Assembly: GCF_003696285.1 (NCBI RefSeq)
Contig: NZ_RFFL01000009.1
Coordinates: 124,001-188,000 of the forward strand
Length of the DNA stretch: 64,000 nucleotides
Direction of reading: 5' to 3'
Source: Stutzerimonas nitrititolerans
GTDB lineage: Bacteria > Pseudomonadota > Gammaproteobacteria > Pseudomonadales > Pseudomonadaceae
The stretch's first letter is position 1. Every line of letters starts with the position of its first letter. Shown in pieces: positions 31,601 to 41,252 of the stretch. The translations under genes and the position numbers were made by a program. The notes under the pieces are model-generated. The model was given only the letters and a program-made list of their open reading frames with translations. It did not search any database and was not told the DNA's origin.

Positions 31601-31822
31601 ATGCCAAGCCTCTTGCTGGATATCGCGCTACCCGCGGACAAGCTGCTGGCTGTCTACCAGGGGCGCGCCAATCGAATCCTGATCACGAGCCGGGAAGGAA
31701 GAAGCGTCAGTCTGCCGGCCCACCACTTGCGCCCGTTTCTGACAAGTGAAGGGGTGTTTGGTTCCTTCGAAATCGAATTTGGCGATCAGGGTAAGCTGAT
31801 CGCGCTGCGGCGTCTGGCTTGA
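31601..31822 (+). CDS. DUF2835 family small protein
   Basis: 73 residues starting MPSLLLDIALPADKLLAVYQ. The sequence is a compact beta-rich single domain with RVSLPAHHLRPF-like core and FEIEFGD, matching the DUF2835 family common in gammaproteobacteria. Function unknown. It has a GAGGAGCC site at usual spacing. It precedes pyrD by about 100 bases on the same strand. Confidence 0.88.
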   Translation: MPSLLLDIALPADKLLAVYQGRANRILITSREGRSVSLPAHHLRPFLTSEGVFGSFEIEFGDQGKLIALRRLA

Positions 31823-31922
31823 ATGTGGGCCTTCAGGCGCTTCAAGCCGCTTGCGATGCCGCTGAAATACCCGGGTGGCTGCTATACTTCGCCGCCACTC
31901 TTTCCATAACTCTAGGTTGCGT

Positions 31923-32963
31923 ATGTATAACCTGGCCCGCCAGTTGCTGTTCAAGTTCACGCCTGAAACCTCCCATGAACTTTCCCTCGATCTGATAGGG
32001 GCAGGGGGCAGACTCGGGCTCAATGGCCTTCTCGCCAAGGCGCCGGCCAAGCTGCCGGTTCGAGTGATGGGACTGGAGTTTCCCAACCCGGTCGGGCTTG
32101 CCGCGGGCCTGGACAAGAATGGCGAGGCCATTTGCGGCCTGTCGCAGCTGGGGTTCGGTTTCGTCGAGGTCGGCACGGTAACGCCTCGGCCGCAGCCGGG
32201 TAACCCGAAGCCGCGGATCTTCCGGCTGCCGGAAGCCGAGGCGATCATCAATCGCATGGGGTTCAACAACCAGGGCGTCGATGCCTTGCTGGAGCGGGTG
32301 GACGCGGCGAATTTCAAGGGCGTGCTGGGCATCAATATCGGCAAGAACTTCGATACACCGGTCGAGCGCGCCGAGGCCGACTATCTGCACTGCCTGGAAA
32401 AGGTCTATCACTATGCCAGCTACGTGACGGTCAACGTCAGCTCGCCCAACACGCCCGGTTTGCGCAGCCTGCAGTTCGGCGACTCGCTCAAGCAGCTGCT
32501 CGACGCCTTGCGCCTATGCCGCGAGGACCTCGAGATGCTGCACGGCAAACGGGTCCCGCTGGCAATCAAGATCGCCCCGGACATGACCGACGAAGAAACC
32601 GCTCTGGTAGGCGAGGCGGTGTTCCAGGCGGGCATGGACGCCATCATTGCCACCAACACCACGTTGAGTCGTGAAGGGGTTGCCGGGCTGGCCCATGCCG
32701 ATGAAGCCGGAGGGCTGTCGGGTGCGCCGGTGCGGGAGAAAAGCACGCATACCGTGAAGGTGCTGGCCGATACGCTGAGTGGGCGCCTGCCGATCATTGC
32801 AGCCGGTGGGATCACCGAAGGGCGGCACGCGGCCGAGAAGATCGAGGCTGGTGCGAGCCTGGTTCAGCTGTATACCGGTTTCATCTACAAGGGACCGGCG
32901 CTGATTCGTGAGGCGGTGGATGCCATCGCGGCGTTGCCTGCTCGGGGTGGAGTGTCTCGCTAG
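31923..32963 (+). CDS. pyrD: Quinone-dependent dihydroorotate dehydrogenase (class 2)
   Basis: 346 residues from the ATG at 31923 ([12 protein letters not shown]). The amphipathic N-terminal helix that enters the membrane is characteristic of class 2. FMN-barrel landmarks include [32 protein letters not shown] (with the catalytic serine) and IAAGGI. It oxidises dihydroorotate to orotate with ubiquinone, the fourth step of pyrimidine synthesis. A longer upstream start does not fit the family. Confidence 0.96.
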   Translation: MYNLARQLLFKFTPETSHELSLDLIGAGGRLGLNGLLAKAPAKLPVRVMGLEFPNPVGLAAGLDKNGEAICGLSQLGFGFVEVGTVTPRPQPGNPKPRIFRLPEAEAIINRMGFNNQGVDALLERVDAANFKGVLGINIGKNFDTPVERAEADYLHCLEKVYHYASYVTVNVSSPNTPGLRSLQFGDSLKQLLDALRLCREDLEMLHGKRVPLAIKIAPDMTDEETALVGEAVFQAGMDAIIATNTTLSREGVAGLAHADEAGGLSGAPVREKSTHTVKVLADTLSGRLPIIAAGGITEGRHAAEKIEAGASLVQLYTGFIYKGPALIREAVDAIAALPARGGVSR

Positions 32964-32970
32964 GCCCGGT

Positions 32971-33005
32971 GGGGCTCCCTGAGGGAGCCCCGGGCTTCAA
33001 GCCCG
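32971..33005. terminator. Tandem GC hairpins between pyrD and rmf
   Basis: GGGGCTCCC (32971-32979), TGA loop, GGGAGCCCC (32983-32991), then CGGGCTT (32991-32997) C AAGCCCG (32999-33005). Both are strong stems, in the convergent gap serving both genes. Neither strand has a good T-run, so termination may be weak or Rho-assisted. Confidence 0.6.
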
Positions 33006-33049
33006 CCGCCCGGATGGGGCGTGCCGTTTGAAGTCGGTTTGAAGGGTAA

Positions 33050-33265
33050 TCAGCCGACTGCGTGGAGTTCGTTCAGCTTGTGCAGACCGGCAGTGCCGGT
33101 CAGACCGTCCCAGTTGTCGCCGCGACCCTCCCGCCAGCCGTTGATCCAGGCTTGGCGAACTTGAGGATGGGAAAAAGGACAGAGGTCGCGGGATTTGCCG
33201 TGTATGCCATGCTGGTAACCGCGTAGAAATGCTCGTTCCATCGGATCACGCTTGAGTCTTCTCAT
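33050..33265 (-). CDS. rmf: Ribosome modulation factor
   Basis: 71 residues. The Rmf fold is clear from AFLRGYQHGIHGKSRDLCPF, RQAWINGWREGR and the usual length. Rmf dimerises 70S ribosomes into inactive 100S particles in stationary phase, preserving them. In E. coli it responds to (p)ppGpp; here the 285-base upstream gap holds CATAAGC-type repeats that may be control sites. Confidence 0.95.
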   Translation of the reverse strand: MRRLKRDPMERAFLRGYQHGIHGKSRDLCPFSHPQVRQAWINGWREGRGDNWDGLTGTAGLHKLNELHAVG

Positions 33266-33470
33266 TGGGTATTGCCCTCAGTGGTTGACTGGTGTTCCTG
33301 TTGGCCTCATGGCGAGGCTCGGCAGATAGACTGCCAGCGAAGCCCGCTGCCGGCGTGGCGGGGTTCTACCGGCATCGTTGCGATGCCGATCTGAGTGGTG
33401 TTCTAACCCAATGCATCAGAGGCTGGAATGATCGTTTTGTCATAAGCAAGTCATCAAACTATGTTCAGAC

Positions 33471-33499
33471 CCATAAGCCATGCGCTATGAGGCTTATGG
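33471..33499. promoter_or_regulatory. CCATAAGCC inverted repeat upstream of rlmKL
   Basis: A perfect 9-base inverted repeat: CCATAAGCC (33471-33479), 11-base spacer, GGCTTATGG (33491-33499). A further half-site CATAAGC is at 33441-33447. It lies between divergent rmf and rlmKL in an otherwise featureless gap and has no T-run, so an operator or RNA hairpin is more likely than a terminator. Confidence 0.5.
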
Positions 33500-33550
33500 C
33501 GACTCGATCCCGCCGACGCCTGCCCGAATCGTTTATTTCCTGGAAAAACC

Positions 33551-35731
33551 ATGACTGACCGCCACGAACTCATCCTCACATGTCCCAAAGGGCTGGAAGG
33601 CCTGCTGCTGGACGAAGCCACTGCGCTTGGCCTCGAGGAGGTGCGTGAGCAAACCGCCGCGATCCGCGGGTTCGCGGGGCTGGAGGTGGCCTATCGGCTG
33701 TGCCTCTGGTCGCGGCTGGCCAATCGCGTGTTGCTGGTGATCAGCCGCTTCGCCACCGAGAACGCCGAGACCTTGTATGCCGGCGTCCACGCGGTGGACT
33801 GGGCCGAGCACCTGGAGCCGTCCGGTAGCCTGGCGGTGGAATTCAGCGGGCGCGGTTCGGGCATCGACAACACGCACTTCGGTGCGTTGAAGGTCAAGGA
33901 TGCGATCGTCGATCGGCTGCGCACGAATTCGGGCGAACGTCCCAGCGTCGACAAGCTGAATCCCGATCTGCGCGTGCATCTGCGCCTCGACCGCGGCCAG
34001 GCGGTGCTCTCACTCGACCTGTCGGGGCACAGCCTGCATCAGCGCGGCTATCGCCTTCAGCAAGGCGCCGCACCCTTGAAGGAGAACCTTGCAGCTGCGG
34101 TGCTGATCCGCGCGGGATGGCCACGCATCGCCGCCGCCGGCGGGGCGCTGGCCGATCCCATGTGCGGGGTGGGTACCTTTCTCATCGAGGGGGGGCTGAT
34201 GGCGGCGGATATTGCGCCGAACCTGCGTCGTGAGCGTTGGGGCTTCAGCGCCTGGCTCGGGCACGTGCCGGCGCTTTGGAATCGTCTGCATGCCGAGGCC
34301 CTGGCCCGTGCAGAGGCCGGACTGGCCCGACCACCGCTGTGGATTCGCGGCTATGAGGCCGATCCGCGCCTGATCCAGCCAGCCCGCAACAACGTCGAGC
34401 GCGCGGGGCTGGCCAGTTGGATCCGGATCTATCAGGGTGACGTGGCGACTTTCGAACCGCGTCCAGATCAGAATCAGAAGGGCCTGGTGATCTGCAACCC
34501 ACCCTACGGCGAGCGCCTGGGTGACGAGGCGAGCCTGGTCTATCTCTACCAGCACCTGGGTGAGCGTCTGCGGCAGGCCTGCCTGGGCTGGGAAGCCGGC
34601 GTCTTCACCGCGGCGCCGGAACTGGGGCGGCGCATGGGCATTCGCAGCCACAAGCAATACGCATTCTGGAACGGCGCGCTACCGTGCAAGCTGTTGCTGA
34701 TCAAGGTCGAACTGGATCAGTTCGTCACCGGCCAGCGTTCGGCGCCGAATCAGCGTCCGGCCGAGGCTGAGCAGGCCGTAGAGCTGGCGCTTCTCAGCGA
34801 GGGCGGGCAGATGTTCGCCAATCGCCTGCAGAAAAACCTGCGTCAGCTCGGCAAGTGGGCGCGTCGGGAGGGCATCGAGTGCTATCGCTTGTACGACGCG
34901 GACATGCCTGAGTATGCCCTCGCCATCGACCTGTACCGCGACTGGGTGCACGTGCAAGAGTACGCACCGCCACGTTCGATCGATCCGGAGAAAGCCCAGG
35001 CGCGGCTGTTCGACGCGCTGGGCGCCATCCCCCAGGCGCTGGGTATTCCACGTGAGAAGGTCGTGGTGAAGCGCCGCGAACGGCAGAGCGGTACGCGCCA
35101 GTACGAGCGCCAGGCCAGTCAGGGCGAGTTTCTCGAGGTCAGCGAAGGCGGCGTCAAGCTGCTGGTCAATCTCACCGACTATCTGGATACCGGCCTGTTT
35201 CTCGATCACCGTCCGCTGCGCCTGCGCATCCAGCGCGAGGCGGCGGGCAAGCGTTTCCTCAATCTGTTTTGCTACACCGCCACGGCGACGGTGCATGCGG
35301 CCAAGGGTGGGGCGCGTAGTACGACCAGTGTCGATCTGTCGAAAACCTATCTGGACTGGGCACGGCGCAACCTGTCGCTCAACGGCCTGTCCGATCGCCA
35401 GCGGCTCGAGCAGGCGGACGTCATGGCCTGGCTGGCGGAGGATCGCAGCGAATACGACCTGATCTTCATCGACCCGCCGACCTTCTCCAATTCCAAGCGT
35501 ATGGAAGGTGTGTTCGATGTGCAGCGCGACCACGTCGCCTTGCTCGACCTGGCCATGGCGCGCCTGGCGTCAGCCGGTACGCTGTATTTCTCCAACAACT
35601 TCCGCAAGTTCGTGCTCGACCCGCAGATTGCCGAGCGCTATGCCGTGGAGGAAATCACCCAGGCAACTCTGGATGAAGACTTCAGGCGCAACGCCAGAAT
35701 ACATCGCGCCTGGAAGCTGCAAGCGCGTTGA
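33551..35731 (+). CDS. rlmKL: Bifunctional 23S rRNA methyltransferase RlmK/RlmL
   Basis: 726 residues. Order: THUMP domain (about 45-160), RlmL methyltransferase for G2445-N2 with the NPPYGER motif (about 316), then the RlmK domain for G2069-N7, with FLNLFCYT, VDLSKTYLDWARRN and DPPTFSNSKR (about 640). Both activities act on helix 74 of 23S rRNA during 50S assembly. E. coli has the same fusion, of about 700 residues. Monocistronic. Confidence 0.96.
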   Translation: MTDRHELILTCPKGLEGLLLDEATALGLEEVREQTAAIRGFAGLEVAYRLCLWSRLANRVLLVISRFATENAETLYAGVHAVDWAEHLEPSGSLAVEFSGRGSGIDNTHFGALKVKDAIVDRLRTNSGERPSVDKLNPDLRVHLRLDRGQAVLSLDLSGHSLHQRGYRLQQGAAPLKENLAAAVLIRAGWPRIAAAGGALADPMCGVGTFLIEGGLMAADIAPNLRRERWGFSAWLGHVPALWNRLHAEALARAEAGLARPPLWIRGYEADPRLIQPARNNVERAGLASWIRIYQGDVATFEPRPDQNQKGLVICNPPYGERLGDEASLVYLYQHLGERLRQACLGWEAGVFTAAPELGRRMGIRSHKQYAFWNGALPCKLLLIKVELDQFVTGQRSAPNQRPAEAEQAVELALLSEGGQMFANRLQKNLRQLGKWARREGIECYRLYDADMPEYALAIDLYRDWVHVQEYAPPRSIDPEKAQARLFDALGAIPQALGIPREKVVVKRRERQSGTRQYERQASQGEFLEVSEGGVKLLVNLTDYLDTGLFLDHRPLRLRIQREAAGKRFLNLFCYTATATVHAAKGGARSTTSVDLSKTYLDWARRNLSLNGLSDRQRLEQADVMAWLAEDRSEYDLIFIDPPTFSNSKRMEGVFDVQRDHVALLDLAMARLASAGTLYFSNNFRKFVLDPQIAERYAVEEITQATLDEDFRRNARIHRAWKLQAR

Positions 35732-35764
35732 GCAGGAGCTGCGCCTGATGCGGCTGTGCTCGCG

Positions 35765-35866
35765 CCCATGCTCCCGCGAGGGCGCGCAACGTCGCGGCTG
35801 GGTTCCCACGCAGGAGCATGTGAACCATCAAGCCCCACCGCATCATCGCGGGAGCTCGCGCTGCCG
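35765..35866. repeat. Degenerate REP-like inverted repeat
   Basis: Copies of GCTCCCGCG (about 35769) and its inverse CGCGGGAGC (about 35846) lie about 70 bases apart between rlmKL and dacB, with CGCAGGAGCATG between them. It looks like a decayed REP pair or a convergent terminator. No T-run. Confidence 0.35.
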
Positions 35867-35878
35867 CGGTGCCAGCTA

Positions 35879-37339
35879 TCAGCGTTGCGCGGTGTTTGCG
35901 CTAGCCGGTCGGTTGTAGAGGCTGAGCAGTACCTGATCCAGAATGGATGACGCGCCCCAGGGGCGAGGGTGATTGAGGATGGCGACGACCGCCCAGGTGT
36001 TGCCATCATCGTCGCGGCTGTAACCGGCAATGGCGCGAACGGTATTCAGGGTGCCTGTCTTGATATGTGCCTTGCCGGCGACCTGGGTGTTGCGCAGGCG
36101 CTTGCGCATGGTTCCGTCGACCGCCGCCAGGGGCATCGAGGAAATGAACTCCGCGGCGTAGGGGCTTCTCCACGCGGCCTGAAGCAGGCTGGCCAGCTCT
36201 CGCGCACTGACGCGTTCGGCGCGCGATAGGCCCGAGCCGTTCTCCATCACCAGGTGCGGTGAAATCAGGTCTTTTTTCGCGAGCCACTGGCGGATGACGC
36301 GTTGTGCGGCCTTGGAATCGTCGCCATCGGCCTCGTTTCGAAACTCCGCGCCCAGGCTCAGAAACAGCTGCCGGGCCATGGTGTTGTTGCTGTACTTGTT
36401 GATGTCGCGAATGATCTCCGCGAGATCGGGCGAGTACGAGCGTGCCAGCAGCCTGGCATCCTCGGGCACCTCGGCGACGCGATCCTTGCCGAGGATTTTT
36501 CCGCCCAGCTCCTTCCAGATGGCGCGTACGGTACCGGCGGCGTAGGTCGGGTGATCCAGTAGCGAGAGGTAGGTCTGCCCGCTGCAGCCGGCCGCCAGCT
36601 TGCCAGTGACCGTCACCTTCACACCATCGCCATCAGTCACGGGGCTGTAGCGTATGTCCGGCCAGGCAGGGCATTTGCCACTGGGCAGGGCTTGGACCCG
36701 GTTGTCGATTCGCACATTGGCGATCGGCGGTTCGACGGAAATGCCGATCTTGCCGCTGTCGTTGCGTACGGCGAACCTCAGCGCCTTGAGGTTGATCAGC
36801 AGCGAATCGGGGCCGACCAGATAGGGCTTGTTCTTGTCGCCGCCGTCGTCATCGAATATGGGTAGTGCCGGCTGGATGAAGTGACTGCGATCGAGTATCA
36901 GGTCGCCGCTCACGGTTCTGACGCCATTGGCGCGCAACTCACGCAACAGCAGCCAGAGTTTCTCCATGTTCAGCTTGGGATCGCCGCCACCCTTGAGGTA
37001 CAGGTTGCCGTTCAGCGTGCCATCTATCAGCGGCCCGTCGCCGTGGAACTCGGTCTTCCACTGATGATTGGGACCGAGCAGCTCCAGGGCGGCATAGGTG
37101 GTGACCAACTTCATGGTCGAGGCCGGGTTGACCGAGACGTCGGCGTTCACGAACGTCGGCGTGTCATCACCGTTGAGCGGTAGCATCACCACCGAGAGTG
37201 CGTCGCTCTCGATCTTGTTGGCCGCGAGCGATTTTGCGACACCAGGCGGCAGCGTCTGGTTGACCGGCGCGGCGAATGTCGGCACAGCCAATGCTGTCGT
37301 GAGAATGGCGGCAGTGAGATGACTCAGGAAGTTGCTCAT
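35879..37339 (-). CDS. dacB: D-alanyl-D-alanine carboxypeptidase/endopeptidase, PBP4 type
   Basis: 486 residues from the ATG at 37339, which begins a signal peptide (about 1-23, ending PTFA). Penicillin-binding motifs: STMK (SxxK, about residue 67), YSNN (SxN type) and KTGT (about 425). Between the first two lies the extra domain insertion typical of PBP4. It trims D-Ala and hydrolyses cross-links in periplasmic peptidoglycan. In P. aeruginosa, loss of PBP4 triggers AmpC induction, so this gene bears on beta-lactam response. An 82-codon upstream extension is rejected as lacking a leader. Confidence 0.95.
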   Translation of the reverse strand: MSNFLSHLTAAILTTALAVPTFAAPVNQTLPPGVAKSLAANKIESDALSVVMLPLNGDDTPTFVNADVSVNPASTMKLVTTYAALELLGPNHQWKTEFHGDGPLIDGTLNGNLYLKGGGDPKLNMEKLWLLLRELRANGVRTVSGDLILDRSHFIQPALPIFDDDGGDKNKPYLVGPDSLLINLKALRFAVRNDSGKIGISVEPPIANVRIDNRVQALPSGKCPAWPDIRYSPVTDGDGVKVTVTGKLAAGCSGQTYLSLLDHPTYAAGTVRAIWKELGGKILGKDRVAEVPEDARLLARSYSPDLAEIIRDINKYSNNTMARQLFLSLGAEFRNEADGDDSKAAQRVIRQWLAKKDLISPHLVMENGSGLSRAERVSARELASLLQAAWRSPYAAEFISSMPLAAVDGTMRKRLRNTQVAGKAHIKTGTLNTVRAIAGYSRDDDGNTWAVVAILNHPRPWGASSILDQVLLSLYNRPASANTAQR

Positions 37340-37585
37340 CAACGGCGCCCCAGGTGAATGGGACAAAACAGAACAGGTGTCATGGCGTTCCCTACAGCGT
37401 TCAGGGAAAAAATTACGGGCCATTATGCCCATACGCGGAAAGCGAGATACAGCCGTCCGACAAGCGTAGCCGGCCTGGCTGTGATGTTGCCAATGAAAGG
37501 TAGCAGTCCCTCGCCCTGATCGCACAAGCACGGCGTTGCTGTTAGAGTGCGCGCCATCATCCAGCGACAAGAAGGACCGATTCAA

Positions 37586-37930
37586 ATGGCTACAAATCGC
37601 TCGCGCCGCCTGCGCAAGAAACTCTGCGTCGACGAATTCCAGGAACTGGGCTTCGAAATCAACCTGACCTACCGCGAAGGCGTCGATGCCAAGGCGGTGG
37701 ATGAGTTTCTGGAGGCGTTTCTAGATAACGCCATGGAGGCTAACGGGCTTGGCTATATCGGCGGTGAAGACTACGGTTTCGTCTGCCTCGCCCGCCGCGG
37801 TTCGGTCACCGAGGAGCAGCGCAACCAGGTCGAAGCCTGGCTCAAGGAGCGCAGCGAGTTGTCCGAGTACACCGTCAGCCCGCTGATGGACGTGTGGTAT
37901 CCCGAGAACGAGATCAACGCAAAGGGCTGA
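37586..37930 (+). CDS. yggL: YggL family 50S-associated protein
   Basis: 114 residues starting MATNRSRRLRKKLCVDEFQ. The family signature runs through FEINLTYREG, NGLGYIGGEDYGFVC and SPLMDVWYPE. YggL (DUF469) binds the 50S subunit in E. coli and appears to act in its maturation. The last 17 bases overlap the end of the convergent FUSC gene. Confidence 0.9.
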   Translation: MATNRSRRLRKKLCVDEFQELGFEINLTYREGVDAKAVDEFLEAFLDNAMEANGLGYIGGEDYGFVCLARRGSVTEEQRNQVEAWLKERSELSEYTVSPLMDVWYPENEINAKG

Positions 37931-39020
37931 TCTCGTCGTCCTTCCGTGCATCGTTCGTGGCAGGGGCCGTTGCGGTGGTCTTTCGGCTCGATGGCCGTCT
38001 GATCAGCCGCAGCAGCCCTGTCATCAACAGACTTACCGAAAGTGCCAGCCCGACGCCGATCGTCGCATTGATCAGGCGTATCTCGGGCAGATACCAATCC
38101 TGAGCCAGAGTTTCCGCCAGCAGCAGGAAGCACAACGTGGTCTGCAGCACGAACAGGCCATAGTGGTGGGCCTGGAATGCTCGGCTCAGTATCACCAGCG
38201 GCAGCATGATCATCACCATGAGCGGCGGGTCGGCCAGGCTATGGCCCATGTAAATGAGTACGGCCGCGGCACCCAGCACCCCGAGGCTCGCTTGCAACGC
38301 ACGCGCGAAGCTGCGCTGAAGATTCATCTGCAATGTGGTGAATACGGCCAGGGTCAGCCAGTAGCCACGTGGCAGTTGCGCCAGATTCACCACCAGCCCC
38401 CCAAGGGCTGCAGCCAGGATGTAGGTGAGCGCATGCATTCGCCATTGACGAATCGGCGTACGGCGCGCATGTCGACGCAGCACCTTCATCAGACTCATGA
38501 AACGCGGCATGTAGGGCCACATGCGCAGCCCATGCAGACCGCGAAGCCCGAATGCGAGCAACGTCACCCATAGCCCGCCGAGTGCGAACAACACGGCGAT
38601 GGCCTGGGGGTTGTTGAAATCGGCGACGCCGCTTTGCCCCTGGCCCAGGCACAGGCAGATGGCCAGGCCGATGCCCAGCTTGCCGGCCTCGGTGCCGTAA
38701 CGTTGCAGCCAGGCCAGCAGCAGTCCGTAGAACGCAAACAGCCCCAGACTGACCATCGGCAGTGTGGCGGCCCAGAAGCCCAGCCCCGCGCTGCAGGCAC
38801 CCAGCGCGATCAGCAGAAGCATGCGCAGCATGCCCAGACGATGCAGCGGATTGGCCTTGGCTGCCTGGAAGGCGCCCACCGTCGCCCAGAGAAATCCTGG
38901 ATGGCCGCTGAACAGGCCAAGCAGCAACGGCAATGCACACCCCAGCCCCGCCACCATGGCGGCGCCCCAGGCGGGGCGGCCGCGCTGCCAACCCAGAATC
39001 TGTCGGAACGATCTTTTCAT
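37914..39020 (-). CDS. FUSC family inner-membrane protein
   Basis: 368 residues, with two blocks of membrane helices (about 15-150 and 205-345) separated by a short basic cytoplasmic region with RRHARRTPIRQWR. This is the FUSC fold of AaeB/YccS-type proteins, without their large cytoplasmic domains. The likely role is efflux of small aromatic or organic acids, inferred from the family. It starts four bases before the end of dgt, so these may be co-transcribed. Confidence 0.85.
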   Translation of the reverse strand: MKRSFRQILGWQRGRPAWGAAMVAGLGCALPLLLGLFSGHPGFLWATVGAFQAAKANPLHRLGMLRMLLLIALGACSAGLGFWAATLPMVSLGLFAFYGLLLAWLQRYGTEAGKLGIGLAICLCLGQGQSGVADFNNPQAIAVLFALGGLWVTLLAFGLRGLHGLRMWPYMPRFMSLMKVLRRHARRTPIRQWRMHALTYILAAALGGLVVNLAQLPRGYWLTLAVFTTLQMNLQRSFARALQASLGVLGAAAVLIYMGHSLADPPLMVMIMLPLVILSRAFQAHHYGLFVLQTTLCFLLLAETLAQDWYLPEIRLINATIGVGLALSVSLLMTGLLRLIRRPSSRKTTATAPATNDARKDDEISPLR

Positions 39021-39024
39021 GCGG

Positions 39025-40368
39025 CTATGTAGGGCTTGAGCGCCCGGTCATTTCGCTGGCCATTTCGGTGGCGTAGCTGTCGGTCATGCCGGCGATGAAA
39101 TCAATCATGCGTACGAATGATTTGTACAGCGGCCAATCCGGGTCGGGCGCGTTTGCGCCAAGCAGGTCGAGAATGCGGCGATTCTTGAACGAAGGCGTGC
39201 GCCCGCCATGCTGCTCCAGCGCCGCGCCGCAAAAGGCATTGAGCAGGATCTCGAGTGTGGTGTAAGCGCCGATCTCGTGAAGCGTCTTGCGCTTGTCCTG
39301 GAAGATCTTCTCGCGTGCCATCGCCTTGGCCTGGACCACGCATTGCTTGGCAGGGCCATGCATGTGCTCCACCAGATCGCCTGCGAGCTGCCCACTGAGC
39401 AGCGCATCCTGCTGTTCGACGAAGGCGCTGGCGGCGGCATTGGTCAGGTGCTCGATAGCCTTGCCGCGGAGGATCGCCAGCTTCCGTCTGCGCGAATCGT
39501 TGGGGCCAAGTTGCCGGTAGGTCTCCGGAAGGTCATCGCCGACTAGCGCCAGCAGCAAGGCTTCCACCTCGGTATAGTCGAGCAGCTCCATCTCGAGACC
39601 ATCTTCGAGGTCGATCAGGCCATAGCAGATATCGTCTGCCGCCTCCATCAGGTAGACCAGTGGGTGGCGCGCCCAGCGTTGTTCCTCCAGTTTTGGCAGG
39701 CCCAGCTTCCCTGCGATCTGTTCCAGTAGCGGCAGCTCGCTCTGGTAGCAGCCGAACTTGTGCTTCTTGTAGCCCAGCGCCTCGGCGTGGCGGGAAGTCC
39801 ACGGGTATTTGAGGTAGGTGCCGAGGGTGGCGTAGGTCAGCCGTGTACCGCCGTCGAACTGGTGGTATTCGAGTTGGGTCAGCACACGAAAACCCTGCGC
39901 ATTGCCCTCGAAATTGAGAAAGTCGGCGCGCTCTGCATCGCTCAGGTCGTCCAGCCAGCCGCGTCCGGCGGCCTGCTGGAACCAGTAGCGAATGGCGTCC
40001 TCGCCGGAGTGGCCGAAAGGCGGGTTGCCGATATCGTGGGCCAGGCAGGCCGACTGCACGATCATGCCGAGATCGGCCGGGCTGCACCATTCAGGCATCT
40101 CCTCACGCAGCACCTCACCGACACGCATGCCCAGCGATCGCCCGACGCAGCTGACTTCCAGCGAGTGGGTCAACCTGGTGTGGATATGATCGTTGCTGGA
40201 AACAGGATGGACCTGGGTCTTGCGTCCAAGTCGGCGGAAGGCTCCAGAAAAGATGATGCGGTCGTGGTCCTTGTGAAACGGGCTGCGACCGAGTTCATCG
40301 GTGCTGTGCACGGACTTTCCAAGCCGTTCACGGGTGAGCAGGGTGTGCCAGTCCAAGACTATCTCCAT
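39025..40368 (-). CDS. dgt: Deoxyguanosinetriphosphate triphosphohydrolase-like HD protein
   Basis: 447 residues from the ATG at 40368 ([11 protein letters not shown]). The HD-domain metal ligands lie in RLTHSLEV and [15 protein letters not shown], and the family N-terminus has [13 protein letters not shown]. Dgt hydrolyses dNTPs to nucleoside plus triphosphate, tuning dNTP pools and in some bacteria limiting phage. The length fits type 2/3 dGTPase-like proteins (about 440). An upstream in-frame extension is not expected. Confidence 0.92.
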   Translation of the reverse strand: MEIVLDWHTLLTRERLGKSVHSTDELGRSPFHKDHDRIIFSGAFRRLGRKTQVHPVSSNDHIHTRLTHSLEVSCVGRSLGMRVGEVLREEMPEWCSPADLGMIVQSACLAHDIGNPPFGHSGEDAIRYWFQQAAGRGWLDDLSDAERADFLNFEGNAQGFRVLTQLEYHQFDGGTRLTYATLGTYLKYPWTSRHAEALGYKKHKFGCYQSELPLLEQIAGKLGLPKLEEQRWARHPLVYLMEAADDICYGLIDLEDGLEMELLDYTEVEALLLALVGDDLPETYRQLGPNDSRRRKLAILRGKAIEHLTNAAASAFVEQQDALLSGQLAGDLVEHMHGPAKQCVVQAKAMAREKIFQDKRKTLHEIGAYTTLEILLNAFCGAALEQHGGRTPSFKNRRILDLLGANAPDPDWPLYKSFVRMIDFIAGMTDSYATEMASEMTGRSSPT

Positions 40369-40539
40369 ATTGCCTTTAGTGTTGCAGCACGAAGGAACGC
40401 TCGCAGTCTGGGGCCGACGCGCAACTCCGTTACCCTGGCATGCCAAGGCGAATCATCTGCGTTGTCATGACATGGGTGAAGCTACCATAAGCATCGTTGT
40501 GACGAGCTGCAGTATCGCATCCTTTCGGTATCCCAACCG

Positions 40540-40860
40540 CTACCGCAGCTTTTGTCGTAGCTTCTGTTGGCCTTTGATCAGCGGATACAGGGTCAACGCG
40601 ACGCGCGCCAACTGACCGACTCGGCCCAACCGCCGGCCAAACAGGGCCAATATCATGGTGGCGGCAATCACGACAGGGCCTTTGCCGGGCGAATGTTCGG
40701 ATGATTCGCTCTTGGACGTCATCATGCTTTTGACCTGCCGCAGCGGATGCGCCAGGGGCTGCGAGTGATAGAGCAATTGCTGGCGATGCATCTCCATGCG
40801 CAGCCGGATCAGCTCTTTGCGCATGCCCGTTTCATTCGAGGTGCTCAAAGGACGGCTCAT
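40540..40860 (-). CDS. YqjK-like small membrane-associated protein
   Basis: 106 residues. An N-terminal basic helix (RKELIRLRMEMHRQQ) resembles YqjK, followed by a hydrophobic stretch (about 64-80, VVIAATMILALFG). It is the third gene after a DUF883 gene and a holin-X gene, overlapping the latter by four bases (ATGA). The same order (yqjD-yqjE-yqjK) occurs in E. coli, where YqjD binds ribosomes at the inner membrane in stationary phase. Confidence 0.75.
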   Translation of the reverse strand: MSRPLSTSNETGMRKELIRLRMEMHRQQLLYHSQPLAHPLRQVKSMMTSKSESSEHSPGKGPVVIAATMILALFGRRLGRVGQLARVALTLYPLIKGQQKLRQKLR

Positions 40861-41252
40861 GGTAGTAGGCGCTCCCGATTGCGCTCGAGTTCTTCAAGGG
40901 TCGCCTTGAATGGTGTGGCACATTCCTTGGCGAGCTTCAGCGCACGGACGATGCAGGCGATCAAGATCACGGCATAGATCGCGCAGAGCACCAGGATCGC
41001 CGTGATGCGATGGTCTTCCCAGAAGGCAATGACGATAGCAGCCGACAGGCCGACCAGAATCAGTAACCCCAGGATCAGACTCACCCCCGCGAGAAGAAAA
41101 AGTCGGAAGGTCCGAACCTTTTCTTCCTGAACCTCGATGCCGAGCAGTTCCAGATGGCCCTGCAGCAAGCCGACGAACGCACCTCCCAGCTTTTTCAGTG
41201 AAGGTTTCGGGGCCTCTTCGCCTGGCTTGGCATCCATTGACTGCTCTCCCAT
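40857..41252 (-). CDS. Phage-holin-X / YqjE family membrane protein
   Basis: 131 residues with two membrane helices (about 49-70 and 78-101) after a charged N-terminal helix. It matches the YqjE/Holin-X (DUF1469) family, which despite the name is a chromosomal envelope protein. The ATG at 41252 overlaps the preceding stop by one base (TGATG); a second ATG five codons later is also possible. Middle gene of the three-gene operon. Confidence 0.85.
   Translation of the reverse strand: MGEQSMDAKPGEEAPKPSLKKLGGAFVGLLQGHLELLGIEVQEEKVRTFRLFLLAGVSLILGLLILVGLSAAIVIAFWEDHRITAILVLCAIYAVILIACIVRALKLAKECATPFKATLEELERNRERLLP

Noticed and set aside
32971..33005. Riboswitch between pyrD and rmf
   Set aside because: Two simple GC hairpins in a convergent gap downstream of both genes; a riboswitch would lie upstream of a gene.
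40857..41252. Phage lysis holin
   Set aside because: The family name is misleading; the operon with DUF883 and YqjK-like genes is the chromosomal yqjDEK-type set, and no phage genes are nearby.
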